From a bacterium (lineage in GTDB: Bacteria; 4484-113; JAGGVC01): a stretch of 27,718 nucleotides of DNA. A model generated the notes under the pieces. The model was not told where the DNA came from, did not search any database, and saw nothing but the letters and a program-made list of their open reading frames with translations. Location: contig JABRWB010000068.1 of NCBI GenBank assembly GCA_039961635.1, forward strand, positions 1-27,718, in the 5' to 3' direction. Shown here one piece after another: positions 14,738 to 25,460 of this stretch (position 1 is its first letter; each line of letters starts with the position of its first letter). The position numbers and the translations under genes were made by a program.

Positions 14738-15856
14738 GTGGTTAATCTATACATTCACATTCCGTTCTGCACGCGCAAGTGTCCGTACTGCGATTTCCTG
14801 TCATGGCCGATGGAGAGCCGGAATTCATCCGCCGGTGCGCAAGAGAAATATTTCGCGGCTCTTGTGAGGGAACTTGAACTTCACCGGATGCTGGGGCGGG
14901 CCGGGAAGCTTTCAACGGCGTTCATCGGGGGCGGGACTCCGACGAAACCACGGCCGGATTTGCTGATCGGCCTGATTCGGTATCTTCGGGAAAAGTGGGG
15001 CTTTGCCGAAGGATACGAGGTGACGGCGGAGGCGAATCCGGAAACGCTCCCGGAGTTCCCGCTGGAAAAACTTGCAGACGCCGGGGTTACTCGCTTGTCC
15101 GTGGGAGTGCAGAGCACTCACTCACACCATTTGAAATGGCTGGGACGCGGTGTGGACTGGCCACAGGTCAAGCGCGGCTTGGATGCCGTCAGAAGGAAAT
15201 GGCGGGGAAGGCTGTCGTTCGACATTCTTTACGGCTTGCCGGGACAGACTTGCGATGAAATCCTATGCGACATCGAAAGATTGATGGTGTATTCGCCGGA
15301 GCACTTAAGCGCATACCAGCTCACGCCGGAAAAAGGGACGCCGCTTGGTTCAAGAGCGGCGGCAGGCAAAACTGCCTTGCCATCGGACGGGGATGCGTTA
15401 TTGCAACAGCGATTCATCGAGCGGCGACTTGCCGCGCGAGGCTTGATGCGTTACGAAATTTCGAATTACGCGCTTCCCGGCGCGGAATGCAGGCACAACG
15501 TCGCGGTTTGGTCGGGAGAGGATTACATCGGCGCCGGCGTTAGCGCGATGGGCTATGTCGGCGGCGTGCGGTATTTGAATGCAAAAACATTAGAGGCCTA
15601 CTTCAATCGCGTGAATCGAAATATGCTTCCCGCTTCAAGAATGGAAGTGTTGAATTCATCGCGCAGCCGGCATGAGCGGATCGCGTTTGGATTGCGCATG
15701 TCGCGCGGATTAAATGTTTCCGCCGATTTTGAATTGCCGATTGCGGTGCTTGATCTGCTTGAGCGCGGCTTTCTTGTAAAGGAAAACGGAAATATAAGAA
15801 TCGCGGATGGCAAGCTGCATTTCCACGACATCGCGGCGGCCTCGTTTGTGGATTAA
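14738..15856 (+). CDS. HemW-like radical SAM haem chaperone
   Basis: This 372-residue protein starts with YIHIPFC and the radical SAM motif CxxxCxxC at Cys11, Cys15 and Cys18, followed by DF. Other family motifs are GGGTP (64-68), TAEANPE, RLSVGVQS, LPGQT, YEISNYA and a following HN. HemW proteins resemble oxygen-independent coproporphyrinogen III oxidase but act in haem trafficking. A haem role fits a genome encoding multihaem cytochromes, although HemN-type activity cannot be excluded from motifs alone. The start is a GTG just after a -10 box. The gene converges on gdhA. Confidence 0.88.
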   Translation: MVNLYIHIPFCTRKCPYCDFLSWPMESRNSSAGAQEKYFAALVRELELHRMLGRAGKLSTAFIGGGTPTKPRPDLLIGLIRYLREKWGFAEGYEVTAEANPETLPEFPLEKLADAGVTRLSVGVQSTHSHHLKWLGRGVDWPQVKRGLDAVRRKWRGRLSFDILYGLPGQTCDEILCDIERLMVYSPEHLSAYQLTPEKGTPLGSRAAAGKTALPSDGDALLQQRFIERRLAARGLMRYEISNYALPGAECRHNVAVWSGEDYIGAGVSAMGYVGGVRYLNAKTLEAYFNRVNRNMLPASRMEVLNSSRSRHERIAFGLRMSRGLNVSADFELPIAVLDLLERGFLVKENGNIRIADGKLHFHDIAAASFVD

Positions 15857-15862
15857 AACGCG

Positions 15863-15895
15863 AAAAAGAGCGGGGCGCCTAAGCACCCCGCTCTT
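15863..15895 (-). terminator. intrinsic terminator of gdhA
   Basis: A perfect 10-bp stem (15866-15875 with 15886-15895, AAGAGCGGGG type) has a 10-nt loop. On the minus strand the stem is followed by a run of U encoded by the A-tract at 15863-15867. The plus strand lacks a T-run, so the element suits gdhA rather than hemW, though the hairpin may also slow transcription from hemW. Confidence 0.8.
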
Positions 15896-15969
15896 GGCGG
15901 CGCCATTTGAGCTATTTCGACAAGCGCCAGGGAAAGTATGCCGCTTATCGTCGCTCCGTCGAGGAAAAG

Positions 15970-17672
<1,703 letters not shown>

Positions 17673-19280
17673 ATGTCGCAGGAAGTCAAAAGCTTTTTCG
17701 CCGAAGTGTCAGAAAAGCTTGCGGAAATCGAAAAGGGAGGGGCAATCGCCTGGTGGAACCTGGCAACCACAGGCAAAGAGGAATTTCAGAAGGAAGTCGT
17801 CGAATGGCAAATGAAAAGCCACGCGCTTTTTCACGACCGAAAGGCATTTGAAAAGGTGAAGGCCTGGAAGGAAGCCGGATCTGACGATCCGCTTCTGGAC
17901 AGGGAAATACAAGTTATGTTTAGAAGCTACCTCGCGAATCAGGAGGATGAGAAAACCGCGGAGGAAGTCGCCAAGCTTGAGGCCGAGCTTGAAGGGGATT
18001 ATTCGAATTACCGCGGCGAGGTTGACGGCAAGAAGGTTTCGAACAACGACATTCTGGAAATATTCAAGAGGGGAACAGATCCCGAGCGCTCCCGCCGCGC
18101 CTGGGAAGCGTCGAAAGGAATCGGCCCGCTTGTAAGGGACAAGGTGCTCAAACTCGCGGAACTGCGCAACGGCATCGCGAACGAACTGGGCTACCGCGAT
18201 TATTATTCGTTTGCGCTGGAACTCCAGGAAATAGACGAGAAAGAACTGTTCGGAATTCTGGATGAACTGGAGCTGCTGACACGCGAACCGTTCCGCAGCC
18301 TGAAAGCCGTGATGGACGAGCGGCGTGCCAAAAAATACGGGATCGCCGTTTCCGAATTGCGGCCCTGGCACTACAACGATCCGTTCTTCCAAGAACCATT
18401 GCCTGTTTCCGAGACGGATCTAGACGGCTATTTTGAAGGCAAAAACATCGAGGCGCTCACAACCGAAACCTACGATCGCGTGGGAATGGACATCCGGCCG
18501 GTGCTTGCGAATTCCGACCTGTACGAGCGCGAAGGCAAAAATCAGCACGCGTTTTGCACTTCAATCGGCCGCACCAAGGATGTGCGCGTTCTTTGCAACA
18601 TAAAGTCCAACCATAACTGGATGGGGACGATGCTGCACGAATACGGCCACGCCGTTTACGATTACTACACCGATTTCGAACTGCCTTACGTTCTAATCGG
18701 CCCGGCGCATACGAATTCGACCGAAGCGATTGCGATGCTGTTCGGCAGGCTCAACAGCAATCCCGATTGGTTGAAGAGCGTCCTCGGGGCGGACGAAAGG
18801 TCCGTTGACAACATTGCCGGCGACTTGTTCGAAGAGCAGCGCGCGGCGATGCTGGTATTCGTCCGCTGGATGATGGTGATGACGAATTTCGAGCGCGCGC
18901 TTTACCGCGATCCGTCACAGGACTTGAACAAGCTCTGGTGGGACTTGGTGGAGAAATACCAGATGCTGACACGGCCCGAAGGCCGCGATATGCCTGATTG
19001 GGCGACCAAGCTGCATATCGCGCTCGCGCCGGTTTATTACCACAACTACATGCTCGGCGAAATGACGGCGAGCCAGCTCCAGCACCATATCGAGCACGTC
19101 ATCGGCGGAGGCAAGCCGTTCATCGAAGTAAGGGAGGGCGGGGAGTTCCTGATAGAAAAGTTGTTCCGGCAGGGCCGCAAGCGGCCGTGGAACGAGGCTC
19201 TGGAGTTTTGCACCGGCGAAAAGCTCAAACCCGCGTACTTCGTGGAGCAATTCGTGAAGGGCAGGGCGAAGGCCGGATAG
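17673..19280 (+). CDS. zinc metallopeptidase, M2/M3-like (gluzincin)
   Basis: This 535-residue, mostly helical, cytosolic protein has a zinc motif HEYGH (322-326) and a downstream Glu351 in TEAIAM, 25 residues after the second His. That is the arrangement of M2 (ACE-like) and M3 (oligopeptidase F/thimet) enzymes. The PAHTNSTEAIAMLFGR segment and a late YYHNYMLGE stretch fit this group. It would cleave short peptides in the cytosol. The choice between M2 and M3 is not secure by eye. The ATG at 17673 is preferred because SD AAGGAG (17661-17666) lies 6 nt upstream; an ATG at 17667 abuts the SD and longer starts lack one. Confidence 0.82.
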   Translation: MSQEVKSFFAEVSEKLAEIEKGGAIAWWNLATTGKEEFQKEVVEWQMKSHALFHDRKAFEKVKAWKEAGSDDPLLDREIQVMFRSYLANQEDEKTAEEVAKLEAELEGDYSNYRGEVDGKKVSNNDILEIFKRGTDPERSRRAWEASKGIGPLVRDKVLKLAELRNGIANELGYRDYYSFALELQEIDEKELFGILDELELLTREPFRSLKAVMDERRAKKYGIAVSELRPWHYNDPFFQEPLPVSETDLDGYFEGKNIEALTTETYDRVGMDIRPVLANSDLYEREGKNQHAFCTSIGRTKDVRVLCNIKSNHNWMGTMLHEYGHAVYDYYTDFELPYVLIGPAHTNSTEAIAMLFGRLNSNPDWLKSVLGADERSVDNIAGDLFEEQRAAMLVFVRWMMVMTNFERALYRDPSQDLNKLWWDLVEKYQMLTRPEGRDMPDWATKLHIALAPVYYHNYMLGEMTASQLQHHIEHVIGGGKPFIEVREGGEFLIEKLFRQGRKRPWNEALEFCTGEKLKPAYFVEQFVKGRAKAG

Positions 19281-19289
19281 AGCTTCGTT

Positions 19290-19295
19290 TATAAT
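19290..19295 (+). promoter_or_regulatory. -10 box of tenA, leaderless arrangement
   Basis: TATAAT ends 6 nt before GTG 19302; the transcript start would fall on the start codon. There is no SD. The box lies 9 bp after the stop of the peptidase gene. Confidence 0.6.
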
Positions 19296-19301
19296 TTGCT
19301 T

Positions 19302-19967
19302 GTGGGTTTGACCGCCGATTTCATAAAGCTCGCGGGGGATGTCTGGACGCGCGCGCAGATGCATCAGTTCGTCGAAGAACTCGGCGCGGGAACACTCGAC
19401 CTCGACAAATTCAAGTTTTATCTCTTGCAGGATTACGTTTACCTGAAAGCGTACTGCCGCGCCGTCGCGCTTCTTTGCTACCGTGCGCCGGATCTCGAAA
19501 CTATGTCCGCGATGAGCGCGCTGCTTCATTCGACGCTGACGTTCGAAATGGAAACGCACCGGAATTACGCGGCGGAATTCGGCATCACGCGTGAAGAACT
19601 GGAAGCCGCCAAGCCCGCTCCGACAACGCTGGCGTATTCGTCATATATGCTCGATGTGGCTACGCGGGAGGATTTTCTAGGTAATCTTGTATGCCTGCTT
19701 CCCTGCGCAGTCGGATACGCGGAAATCGGCAAACGCCTATCCTCCGGCCGCGCCTCGGCGGACAATCCATTTCATTCTTGGATAGAGACTTATTCAAGCG
19801 ACGAATTTCTGAAATACGCAGGCGAGATGTCTTCGCTTGCCGACATGCTGGCCGCAGGTTGCGCGGGGTCGCGGCTCGACGGGCTTTTCGCAATATTCCT
19901 TTCATCTACCAAGTACGAGTGGTTGTTCTGGGAGATGGCGTATCGCGCCGAGCGCTGGCCGGTATGA
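19302..19967 (+). CDS. TenA/Thi-4-family aminopyrimidine hydrolase (thiaminase II-like)
   Basis: This 221-residue all-helical protein matches TenA. Numbered from GTG 19302, the positions equivalent to the B. subtilis active site are Asp44 (LLQDY), Tyr112, Cys135 (LLPCAVGY) and Glu206 (TKYEWLFWEMAY). TenA hydrolyses amino-hydroxymethylpyrimidine precursors to salvage the thiamin pyrimidine. No other thiamin gene or TPP riboswitch is next to it. I choose GTG 19302 over TTG 19296, which lies against the -10 box. A weak terminator follows. Confidence 0.9.
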   Translation: MGLTADFIKLAGDVWTRAQMHQFVEELGAGTLDLDKFKFYLLQDYVYLKAYCRAVALLCYRAPDLETMSAMSALLHSTLTFEMETHRNYAAEFGITREELEAAKPAPTTLAYSSYMLDVATREDFLGNLVCLLPCAVGYAEIGKRLSSGRASADNPFHSWIETYSSDEFLKYAGEMSSLADMLAAGCAGSRLDGLFAIFLSSTKYEWLFWEMAYRAERWPV

Positions 19968-19972
19968 CGGCA

Positions 19973-20002
19973 CCACAATCCTGAATCGTGGTTTGCTTTT
20001 TG
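19973..20002 (+). terminator. weak intrinsic terminator of tenA
   Basis: CCAC (19973-19976) and GTGG (19988-19991) form a short imperfect stem that can be extended past a mismatch, followed by TTTGCTTTTTG. It lies in the 37-bp gap between convergent genes. Confidence 0.4.
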
Positions 20003-20004
20003 AA

Positions 20005-20790
20005 CTAGTGATTATGCTCGTCCAGGCTTTTAAGCATCTGTTCGATGCCCGAGAGCATGTTCGGATCGGATGTCACGGTCTTCGCCTTCTCCAGAGACGC
20101 TCGCGCGCCCTCGTTGTCGCCTTCAGTAGCCTGAACCAATGCCAGATTGAAGAGCGGCTGCGGCAACTCAGGATGAAACTTTATCGCCGTTTCGAAATGG
20201 TAGCGCGCTTTATCGAGATCGCCTTTCTGGAAATACATCGCGCCGCAGTCGGTGTGGACCATCGCATCGTCGGGGACAATCGCAAGATACTTTTCGTAAT
20301 ATTCGATGGCCGGATCCGCGCGCTGTATGTCGTAGTACATATCGCCGAGCTTCCGCAGCGCCTCGGTGTCCTTCGGGTCTTTTTCAACGCGCTCGCGCAG
20401 CTCCGAGAGCTGGGCCATTACATCGCCCGGCATTGTGCCCGAAGCCATTCCTGCCGCGCCGCCCATTCCCTCCGAGCCGTCAATCGGCGGATGGCCTTCG
20501 GGCAGCGGTGCATTGGGATCAACCGGGCCGGGACCGCCCGACGTCCCTCCTTGCGCCTGTTGATTTCCTCCGAGTCCGACCGCACCCATGATTTCCTGCT
20601 GTTTGCTTTGAGGCGTGATCAGGTATGCGAGAAACAGCACGACCGCTATTGCGGTCAGCCAGGCGGGAATGCCTCCGCCGTTTCTGCGCGGAAGGTTAAC
20701 CGGCTTGCCGTTGACAAGCTCGACGCCGCATGCCTTGCATCTTGTAATCGCGGGCTTCGGATTCTGGCCCGTATCGTTTCTATCTGTCAT
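20005..20790 (-). CDS. membrane-anchored TPR protein with N-terminal CxxC
   Basis: This 261-residue protein starts with a CKACG half-ribbon (about 18-22), then a transmembrane helix (about 43-60). A low-complexity Gly/Pro/Gln linker follows (70-125), then about three tetratricopeptide repeats (135-250, units such as KLGDMYYDIQRADPAIEYYE). The TPR domain probably faces the periplasm and binds a partner. Its layout recalls TPR factors of cytochrome c maturation or envelope assembly, but no specific partner is visible. SD GGAG precedes the ATG. Confidence 0.8.
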   Translation of the reverse strand: MTDRNDTGQNPKPAITRCKACGVELVNGKPVNLPRRNGGGIPAWLTAIAVVLFLAYLITPQSKQQEIMGAVGLGGNQQAQGGTSGGPGPVDPNAPLPEGHPPIDGSEGMGGAAGMASGTMPGDVMAQLSELRERVEKDPKDTEALRKLGDMYYDIQRADPAIEYYEKYLAIVPDDAMVHTDCGAMYFQKGDLDKARYHFETAIKFHPELPQPLFNLALVQATEGDNEGARASLEKAKTVTSDPNMLSGIEQMLKSLDEHNH

Positions 20791-20942
20791 TCATTGTCTC
20801 CGTAAAGATTCGCCGCCAAACGCGGCATTTCGGCCGGCGCAGGGCGCAGCCGCCGCTAATAATACCCGCGACCCCGCGGATAACATTGCGGTTCGGCAGA
20901 AAACGGATACATAATCGGCGCTGCTTGTGAAAAACGCGATGA

Positions 20943-20948
20943 TATAAT
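20943..20948 (+). promoter_or_regulatory. -10 box of the envelope operon, leaderless arrangement
   Basis: TATAAT ends 6 nt before GTG 20955 with no SD between. The context ATATAATCC is shared with the box at 25429. Confidence 0.6.
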
Positions 20949-20954
20949 CCACGC

Positions 20955-21992
20955 GTGGATTGCCGGGAAAAACGGGGATTTGCGTTCGATTCGGCTGCGA
21001 AGCGTGCGATTTTGCTCGCCTCGGCAGCCCTTGTTGTCCTAATTTGCACCGAGTTTTCGGCATCAGCGTCTCCCCAAGCCAAAAAAATCTCCGAAATAAA
21101 ACTTCTGCCAGGCCTGGCGGCGGACTTCGCGGTCTCTCCGGGCGGAAAGATTTACGTTTCCAACGCCGGTTCAGATCTCGTCGAAGTTTACGATGGGCAG
21201 GGAGAGGTGATAGCAACCATCCGGCCGCCTGTCGACGCCGCCGATTATTTTTCTCCGGGCGCGATCGCGGCCGAAGGCGACGACCTCTTTTGGGTTGTGG
21301 ATTCGCTGTCAGGCAGGCTGTTCCACTTTTTTTCCGATGGCAATTTCGTCCAGGCTATCTCGTTGTCGGCCGACGGCAAAAAGCCCGGCGAAATCGCCTC
21401 GCTTGTGGTGCTGCAGCCTTCCGCACCACATGAGATTGAAACGGTAGTATCTCCCGAAGGCGAATCTCCGGAGCACACGGTGATTGAACGCGACGAAGCG
21501 GCGGTTGCGGGCAAAAACGGCGGCGCGATCTTCGTTCAAACCGGGGGAGGTGCAATTCACTGTTTCGAACTCGACGGCGATTGGAACTACGCGCTAGCCC
21601 CGCTCGATCCGCCGGCGATACGCACGCCAGCCGGCATCGCGCTTTCGTACCCGTTGCTTTACGCGCTTGATTCTGAATCGCGTACGCTTCTTGCCTTCGA
21701 TGTTTCGGATTCAAAAGGCAAAGTTTCGACAGTCCCGCTTTCGGGCGTTTTGAATGCAGTTCCCGTTGTCGGAATTGCCGTCTCGTCCGCGGGGAATCCG
21801 GCAATTGTTTGCGGCGGCTCTGCTCCAGTCTGGTTTCGCGCAAATGGAAAGTGGATTCCGGCGATTGAGCGTGCTCCAACAGGTGCGCAGCCGCCTATAG
21901 CCAGAATTCAGTCCGGCAGGATTTATTTCCTCGACCGCGACGCGGGCGTAATTGAAGTATACGAATTCGACGGCGGGGTGCTGCCGGAATGA
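20955..21992 (+). CDS. exported NHL/beta-propeller-like protein
   Basis: This 345-residue protein has an N-terminal signal sequence (hydrophobic about 18-40, possible cleavage after ASA). The rest looks like a beta-propeller of NHL/SMP-30 type, with repeated strands such as FAVSPGGKIYVSNAGSD and a YFLDRDAGVIEVYEF end. It is the first gene of a three-gene envelope operon: its stop overlaps the next ATG (ATGA at 21989). The GTG start directly after a -10 box implies a leaderless mRNA. Propellers of this kind often act as protein-binding scaffolds; function here is unknown. Confidence 0.75.
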   Translation: MDCREKRGFAFDSAAKRAILLASAALVVLICTEFSASASPQAKKISEIKLLPGLAADFAVSPGGKIYVSNAGSDLVEVYDGQGEVIATIRPPVDAADYFSPGAIAAEGDDLFWVVDSLSGRLFHFFSDGNFVQAISLSADGKKPGEIASLVVLQPSAPHEIETVVSPEGESPEHTVIERDEAAVAGKNGGAIFVQTGGGAIHCFELDGDWNYALAPLDPPAIRTPAGIALSYPLLYALDSESRTLLAFDVSDSKGKVSTVPLSGVLNAVPVVGIAVSSAGNPAIVCGGSAPVWFRANGKWIPAIERAPTGAQPPIARIQSGRIYFLDRDAGVIEVYEFDGGVLPE

Positions 21993-23806
21993 TTGTCCGC
22001 GTCTCCCTCGCGGTTTGCGCTTCACTCGGCGTAATCGCATTGAGCCTGCTCGCTGGATGCAGGACCGGCCCGCATCCGGGATTCGGCGGCGGGGGGGGAG
22101 GCGGATCGCGCGTCGCGGACGTTACGGTTCGCGTTGACGGCCCCGCCGCGAATCCGGTCGCAGGCTGCATGGTTTATTTCGGCGGCTCGTTTTACGAGAC
22201 GGAAGCGGACGGCACCGTCGAAATCGGCTCTGTCGCGGCCGGCGATTACGAGGTCGCTGCGGAGCATCCGGATTTTCTTTATTTCAGCGCGACCGTCAGA
22301 ATTCCAAGCGGCGAATACATGCTGCCCATTCAGCTCGAAGCCTCCACTCCGGAATTCAAGGTCGCGCGAGTTTCTCCTGGACTCGGGGAGGCGTCGCCGG
22401 ATCAAAGCGGCACGTTCACGATTCAGTTCACGCGGCCGGTGGATGAGTCGTCATTCCTGGACTCGGATGTATCATTCGAGCCCGCGCTCGGGGATTTTTC
22501 GATTTCGGTCGAAGGAGCCACCGCCGTCGTGCAATTCGAATCCGAATGGCCGCTGCGCCAGACGGTGCGATGGAAGCTCCTGCGCGCGATCGAAAGCACC
22601 GCGGGCGAAGAGCTTGCAGGAAATTACGTCGGCCAGTTCCGCGTTCCCGCGCAGGACAGGACGCCGCCTCGGCTTTCCTCCAGCCGCCCGCGGAACGGCG
22701 AAACCGGAGTGTTCAGGAATCAGCAGATAGTCCTCGTTTTCTCGGATGACATCTTGCCGTCTTCGCTCGCTACAGCGGCGATCGGCATTTCACCTGAAAT
22801 TTCGCTTGAGAAATCGCTGAATGGAAAAAGGCTCGAGCTGCGTCACGAATCGCTTTTTGCTGCTAATCGGACTTACAATTTCAATCTCGATGGGCTGACC
22901 GACCTTAGCGGCAATCCGCTGGCCGAGCCTGTCGGTATCGAATTCACCACCAGCGACCAGGTGCGCCGCGTTCGTTACCGCAATCCGGACTGGACGCGCG
23001 TGGGCGACAAAATCGTATTCGAAAGCGACGAGGCGGGCGGATTCGACATCTGGGAAATCAGGGCGGACGGATCGGGGCTGACCAAGCTCACATCAGGGAC
23101 GGGCGACGAGCTTCATCCGCGCTATTCGTACGACGGGCGCAGCATAGTTTTCGAGCGAAATATCGATGGATTCTGGCATGTATTCAGGCTCGAAATCGAG
23201 TCCGGCGAGGAATTCCAGGTTACAGCGGGCAGCGACAATTACCGCAGTCCCGTTTACAGCCCCACGTTCGAGCGCAAAATCGCATTTGTAAGCGACCGCA
23301 CCGACGTCGTGGAACTTTGGGTGTCGGAGGAGGACGGCAGCGTACCGAGGGAGTGGTTGCCCAGATTCGGCCGCGGCCCGTCCGACCCGGACTTCCATCC
23401 GTTTGTGGACTCGCTGATTCTTTTTTCCGCGGACGGCGGAGTTTCGCGCGATATTTTCCGCGCGTCCGGGCGCCCCGGCGATCCGGACGCGTTCGCGACG
23501 AACCTGACGGACGAGCTGGCCAGCGACGAGACCGCGCCCGCGTATTCGCCGGAAGGCGACCGCATATGTTTCGTCAGCACCGCCGGAGGGGGGAAGAACG
23601 TCTGGATCGCCGACGCCGGCGGCGAGTTTCCGCGCCAGCTGACCAGCCAGCCGCGCGACGTCGACCATCCGGTTTTCGCGCCGACCGTCGGCGAGCCTCG
23701 AATACTCGCGGAGCTTTACCAGGAAGACGGCACAATCGCGCTCGCGTTTTTCGATTCGGTTTCCGGCGAGCTTCTTGGCTATCTCCTGGGCGGGAGCGAG
23801 CCTTGA
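21989..23806 (+). CDS. lipoprotein with carboxypeptidase-regulatory-like, Ig-like and TolB-type propeller domains
   Basis: This 605-residue protein has a clear lipobox LAGC (Cys24) and a seven-Gly linker (33-39). A carboxypeptidase-regulatory/PEGA-like domain follows (about 42-115), then two Ig-like domains of the SbsA/Big_5 kind (about 122-218 and 222-328, with TPPRLSSSRPRNGETGV). The C-terminal half (about 335-590) is a PD40/TolB-like propeller with repeats such as IVFESDEAGGFDIWEI and ISFVS-type strands. It should sit lipid-anchored in the periplasm or at the surface. It is coupled to its neighbours on both sides: ATGA upstream, and its TGA overlaps the next TTG. Confidence 0.82.
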   Translation: MIVRVSLAVCASLGVIALSLLAGCRTGPHPGFGGGGGGGSRVADVTVRVDGPAANPVAGCMVYFGGSFYETEADGTVEIGSVAAGDYEVAAEHPDFLYFSATVRIPSGEYMLPIQLEASTPEFKVARVSPGLGEASPDQSGTFTIQFTRPVDESSFLDSDVSFEPALGDFSISVEGATAVVQFESEWPLRQTVRWKLLRAIESTAGEELAGNYVGQFRVPAQDRTPPRLSSSRPRNGETGVFRNQQIVLVFSDDILPSSLATAAIGISPEISLEKSLNGKRLELRHESLFAANRTYNFNLDGLTDLSGNPLAEPVGIEFTTSDQVRRVRYRNPDWTRVGDKIVFESDEAGGFDIWEIRADGSGLTKLTSGTGDELHPRYSYDGRSIVFERNIDGFWHVFRLEIESGEEFQVTAGSDNYRSPVYSPTFERKIAFVSDRTDVVELWVSEEDGSVPREWLPRFGRGPSDPDFHPFVDSLILFSADGGVSRDIFRASGRPGDPDAFATNLTDELASDETAPAYSPEGDRICFVSTAGGGKNVWIADAGGEFPRQLTSQPRDVDHPVFAPTVGEPRILAELYQEDGTIALAFFDSVSGELLGYLLGGSEP

Positions 23807-25410
23807 GAATAATTTTCTTCGCCGCGTCCGCACTCGCAATCTGCGCAATCGCCGCGCCCGCGGCTGGGCAGCAGCCCCAGCTTCCGGCGATCTCCACCAA
23901 TTTCCAGTTCACGCGCCAGGATTCGACGGACGACGAAAGCGCGCGCACGACCGCGGTTTTAGGCCTCACGCTTTCACACAGATTTCAATTTTCGCAGCCC
24001 GGATTCGCCGGCGAATTTACGACCAAATACCAGGGAAATGTTTTGATGGAAGAATTCGTCAGAAGCGATACGGCCGAAGCGCGCACCGACCAGCGCTACC
24101 AGGTCGATTTCGCCATGGGAACCCCGGGCGGGATGTCGCTTGCCGCGGAATTCGCGACACGCGACCGTTATTTTCGCCGCGACCGCTTCGATTCAATTCT
24201 TTCCAAGGACACGTGGCAGAAGTTCCAGTCCGGATTCACGATTACGCGCCAACCGTATCCCTCGCTAAGCGCACAGGTTTCGACAGAGCGCAACGTGGGC
24301 ATCAAAGGCGCGCCGCTTACGTCAAGCCAGTTAAACAACGCTGCGGTGTCCGGCGCATGGGACGCGGGGCCGGTCAAGCTCACACTCAGCCGCGTGCGGC
24401 TTGAATCAAAGAGCGATCCCATTTCGGGCCAGCCGGGATCTTCGATTGCCGGGGACCAAACCGTAGTCGGCTCGACGGGCGCGTATCCGCTCGGCGGAGC
24501 GTGGACGCTATCCCACGCGTTCGTTTATACGGAAGATGTGCGTTCCATCGCCGGGCGTACCGACAAATCGATGGCGACGAATGCCCAGCTGCGCCTCGAA
24601 GGCAAGGATATCGCGCCCGGATTGTCTGCGGCGGTGGTTCTTGGGGGGCAAAACAACGTTCTCGCCAACATCGAAGCCAACAACCGCAGCTTCAACCAGA
24701 AGGTCAACCTCGCTTTCGCCCCCCCCGGCGAAATCATAGGCGACGACCGCTTGAGCTTCGGACTGGAAAACAGCGACGTGGACTCCGCGGGCCGCAGCAC
24801 CAACATCCGCCGCTACATCCTTTCGTGGAGTTTCGCGCCGGCGCCCGGCAGCAATGTTCTCGTCTCTTACAACGACCAGACCAACAGCGATCTCGACCTT
24901 CGCCGCCTCAACGAGCGTCAGAGCAACTACACTGTGCGCTACTCGTACGCGCGCGACAATTACACCATGGACGGCGCGTACACTTTCTCGGTCGTCGAGG
25001 GGCGCGACGGCCAGGAGAGCCGCACGAACAACCTGAACGCGCAGGTGAGATACAAGGTGAGCGAGCCGCTGGAGCTGAACGGCCGCATCGAGCAGTGGGA
25101 GAACCGCAACATCCCGGCCAATCCCACTTTCTCCGTCAACTCCGGCCGCCGCTTCGAATGGGCGCTCGGCCTCAACTGGCGCCCCAGCCGCGAGTTGAGC
25201 ATGAACGCGGGCTATCAGCGCCAGACGCTGGACAACAGCGCCGGCGGCGACACAGAGAAGCGCATCCTCCGCCTCGGCTTGCGCTGGCGCATCGCGGCCA
25301 ATATGGATTTCTCGCTCGACTACTCCACCGACGATTTCAGCCGCATCGGCGAGCTGGACGGCGACAAGAGCAACTCCACGCTCCAGACCACACTGAACGT
25401 GACTTTTTAG
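23803..25410 (+). CDS. predicted outer-membrane beta-barrel protein
   Basis: This 535-residue protein has a signal peptide (MRIIFFAASALAICAIAAP, cleavage near AAG/QQ). It continues as a long series of alternating amphipathic strands with Arg/Asp/Asn-rich loops and ends NVTF. A C-terminal Phe on a final strand is the standard BAM recognition signal of outer-membrane proteins. The start is a TTG at 23803 overlapping the preceding stop (TTGA), with GGGAG about 7-11 nt upstream; the same frame is open for 162 codons further upstream but lies entirely within the previous gene. It is the third gene of the coupled operon. Transport specificity is unknown. Confidence 0.78.
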   Translation: MRIIFFAASALAICAIAAPAAGQQPQLPAISTNFQFTRQDSTDDESARTTAVLGLTLSHRFQFSQPGFAGEFTTKYQGNVLMEEFVRSDTAEARTDQRYQVDFAMGTPGGMSLAAEFATRDRYFRRDRFDSILSKDTWQKFQSGFTITRQPYPSLSAQVSTERNVGIKGAPLTSSQLNNAAVSGAWDAGPVKLTLSRVRLESKSDPISGQPGSSIAGDQTVVGSTGAYPLGGAWTLSHAFVYTEDVRSIAGRTDKSMATNAQLRLEGKDIAPGLSAAVVLGGQNNVLANIEANNRSFNQKVNLAFAPPGEIIGDDRLSFGLENSDVDSAGRSTNIRRYILSWSFAPAPGSNVLVSYNDQTNSDLDLRRLNERQSNYTVRYSYARDNYTMDGAYTFSVVEGRDGQESRTNNLNAQVRYKVSEPLELNGRIEQWENRNIPANPTFSVNSGRRFEWALGLNWRPSRELSMNAGYQRQTLDNSAGGDTEKRILRLGLRWRIAANMDFSLDYSTDDFSRIGELDGDKSNSTLQTTLNVTF

Positions 25411-25428
25411 CCGCACGGCTGAAACTGA

Positions 25429-25434
25429 TATAAT
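25429..25434 (+). promoter_or_regulatory. -10 box of the ABC ATPase gene
   Basis: TATAAT lies 26 nt before ATG 25461, leaving a leader of about 20 nt that contains the SD GGAGG (25449-25453). This gene therefore has a normal leadered arrangement, unlike the operon upstream. No clear -35. Confidence 0.5.
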
Positions 25435-25460
25435 CCCGCAGCATTCCCGGAGGCCTGCGT

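Noticed and set aside
15907-15969. Natural-looking peptide frame (SYFDKRQGKYAAYRR) between hemW and gdhA
   Set aside because: It starts from TTG without an SD, lies in the gdhA 3' region, and continues only as antisense of gdhA; at most a gene remnant.
19200-19301. Possible TPP riboswitch upstream of tenA
   Set aside because: The -10 box abuts the GTG start, leaving no leader, and no THI-box motif is visible.
23317-23802. A 162-codon in-frame upstream extension of the outer-membrane barrel gene
   Set aside because: It lies entirely within the lipoprotein gene in another frame and is Arg-rich noise; the signal peptide starts at TTG 23803.
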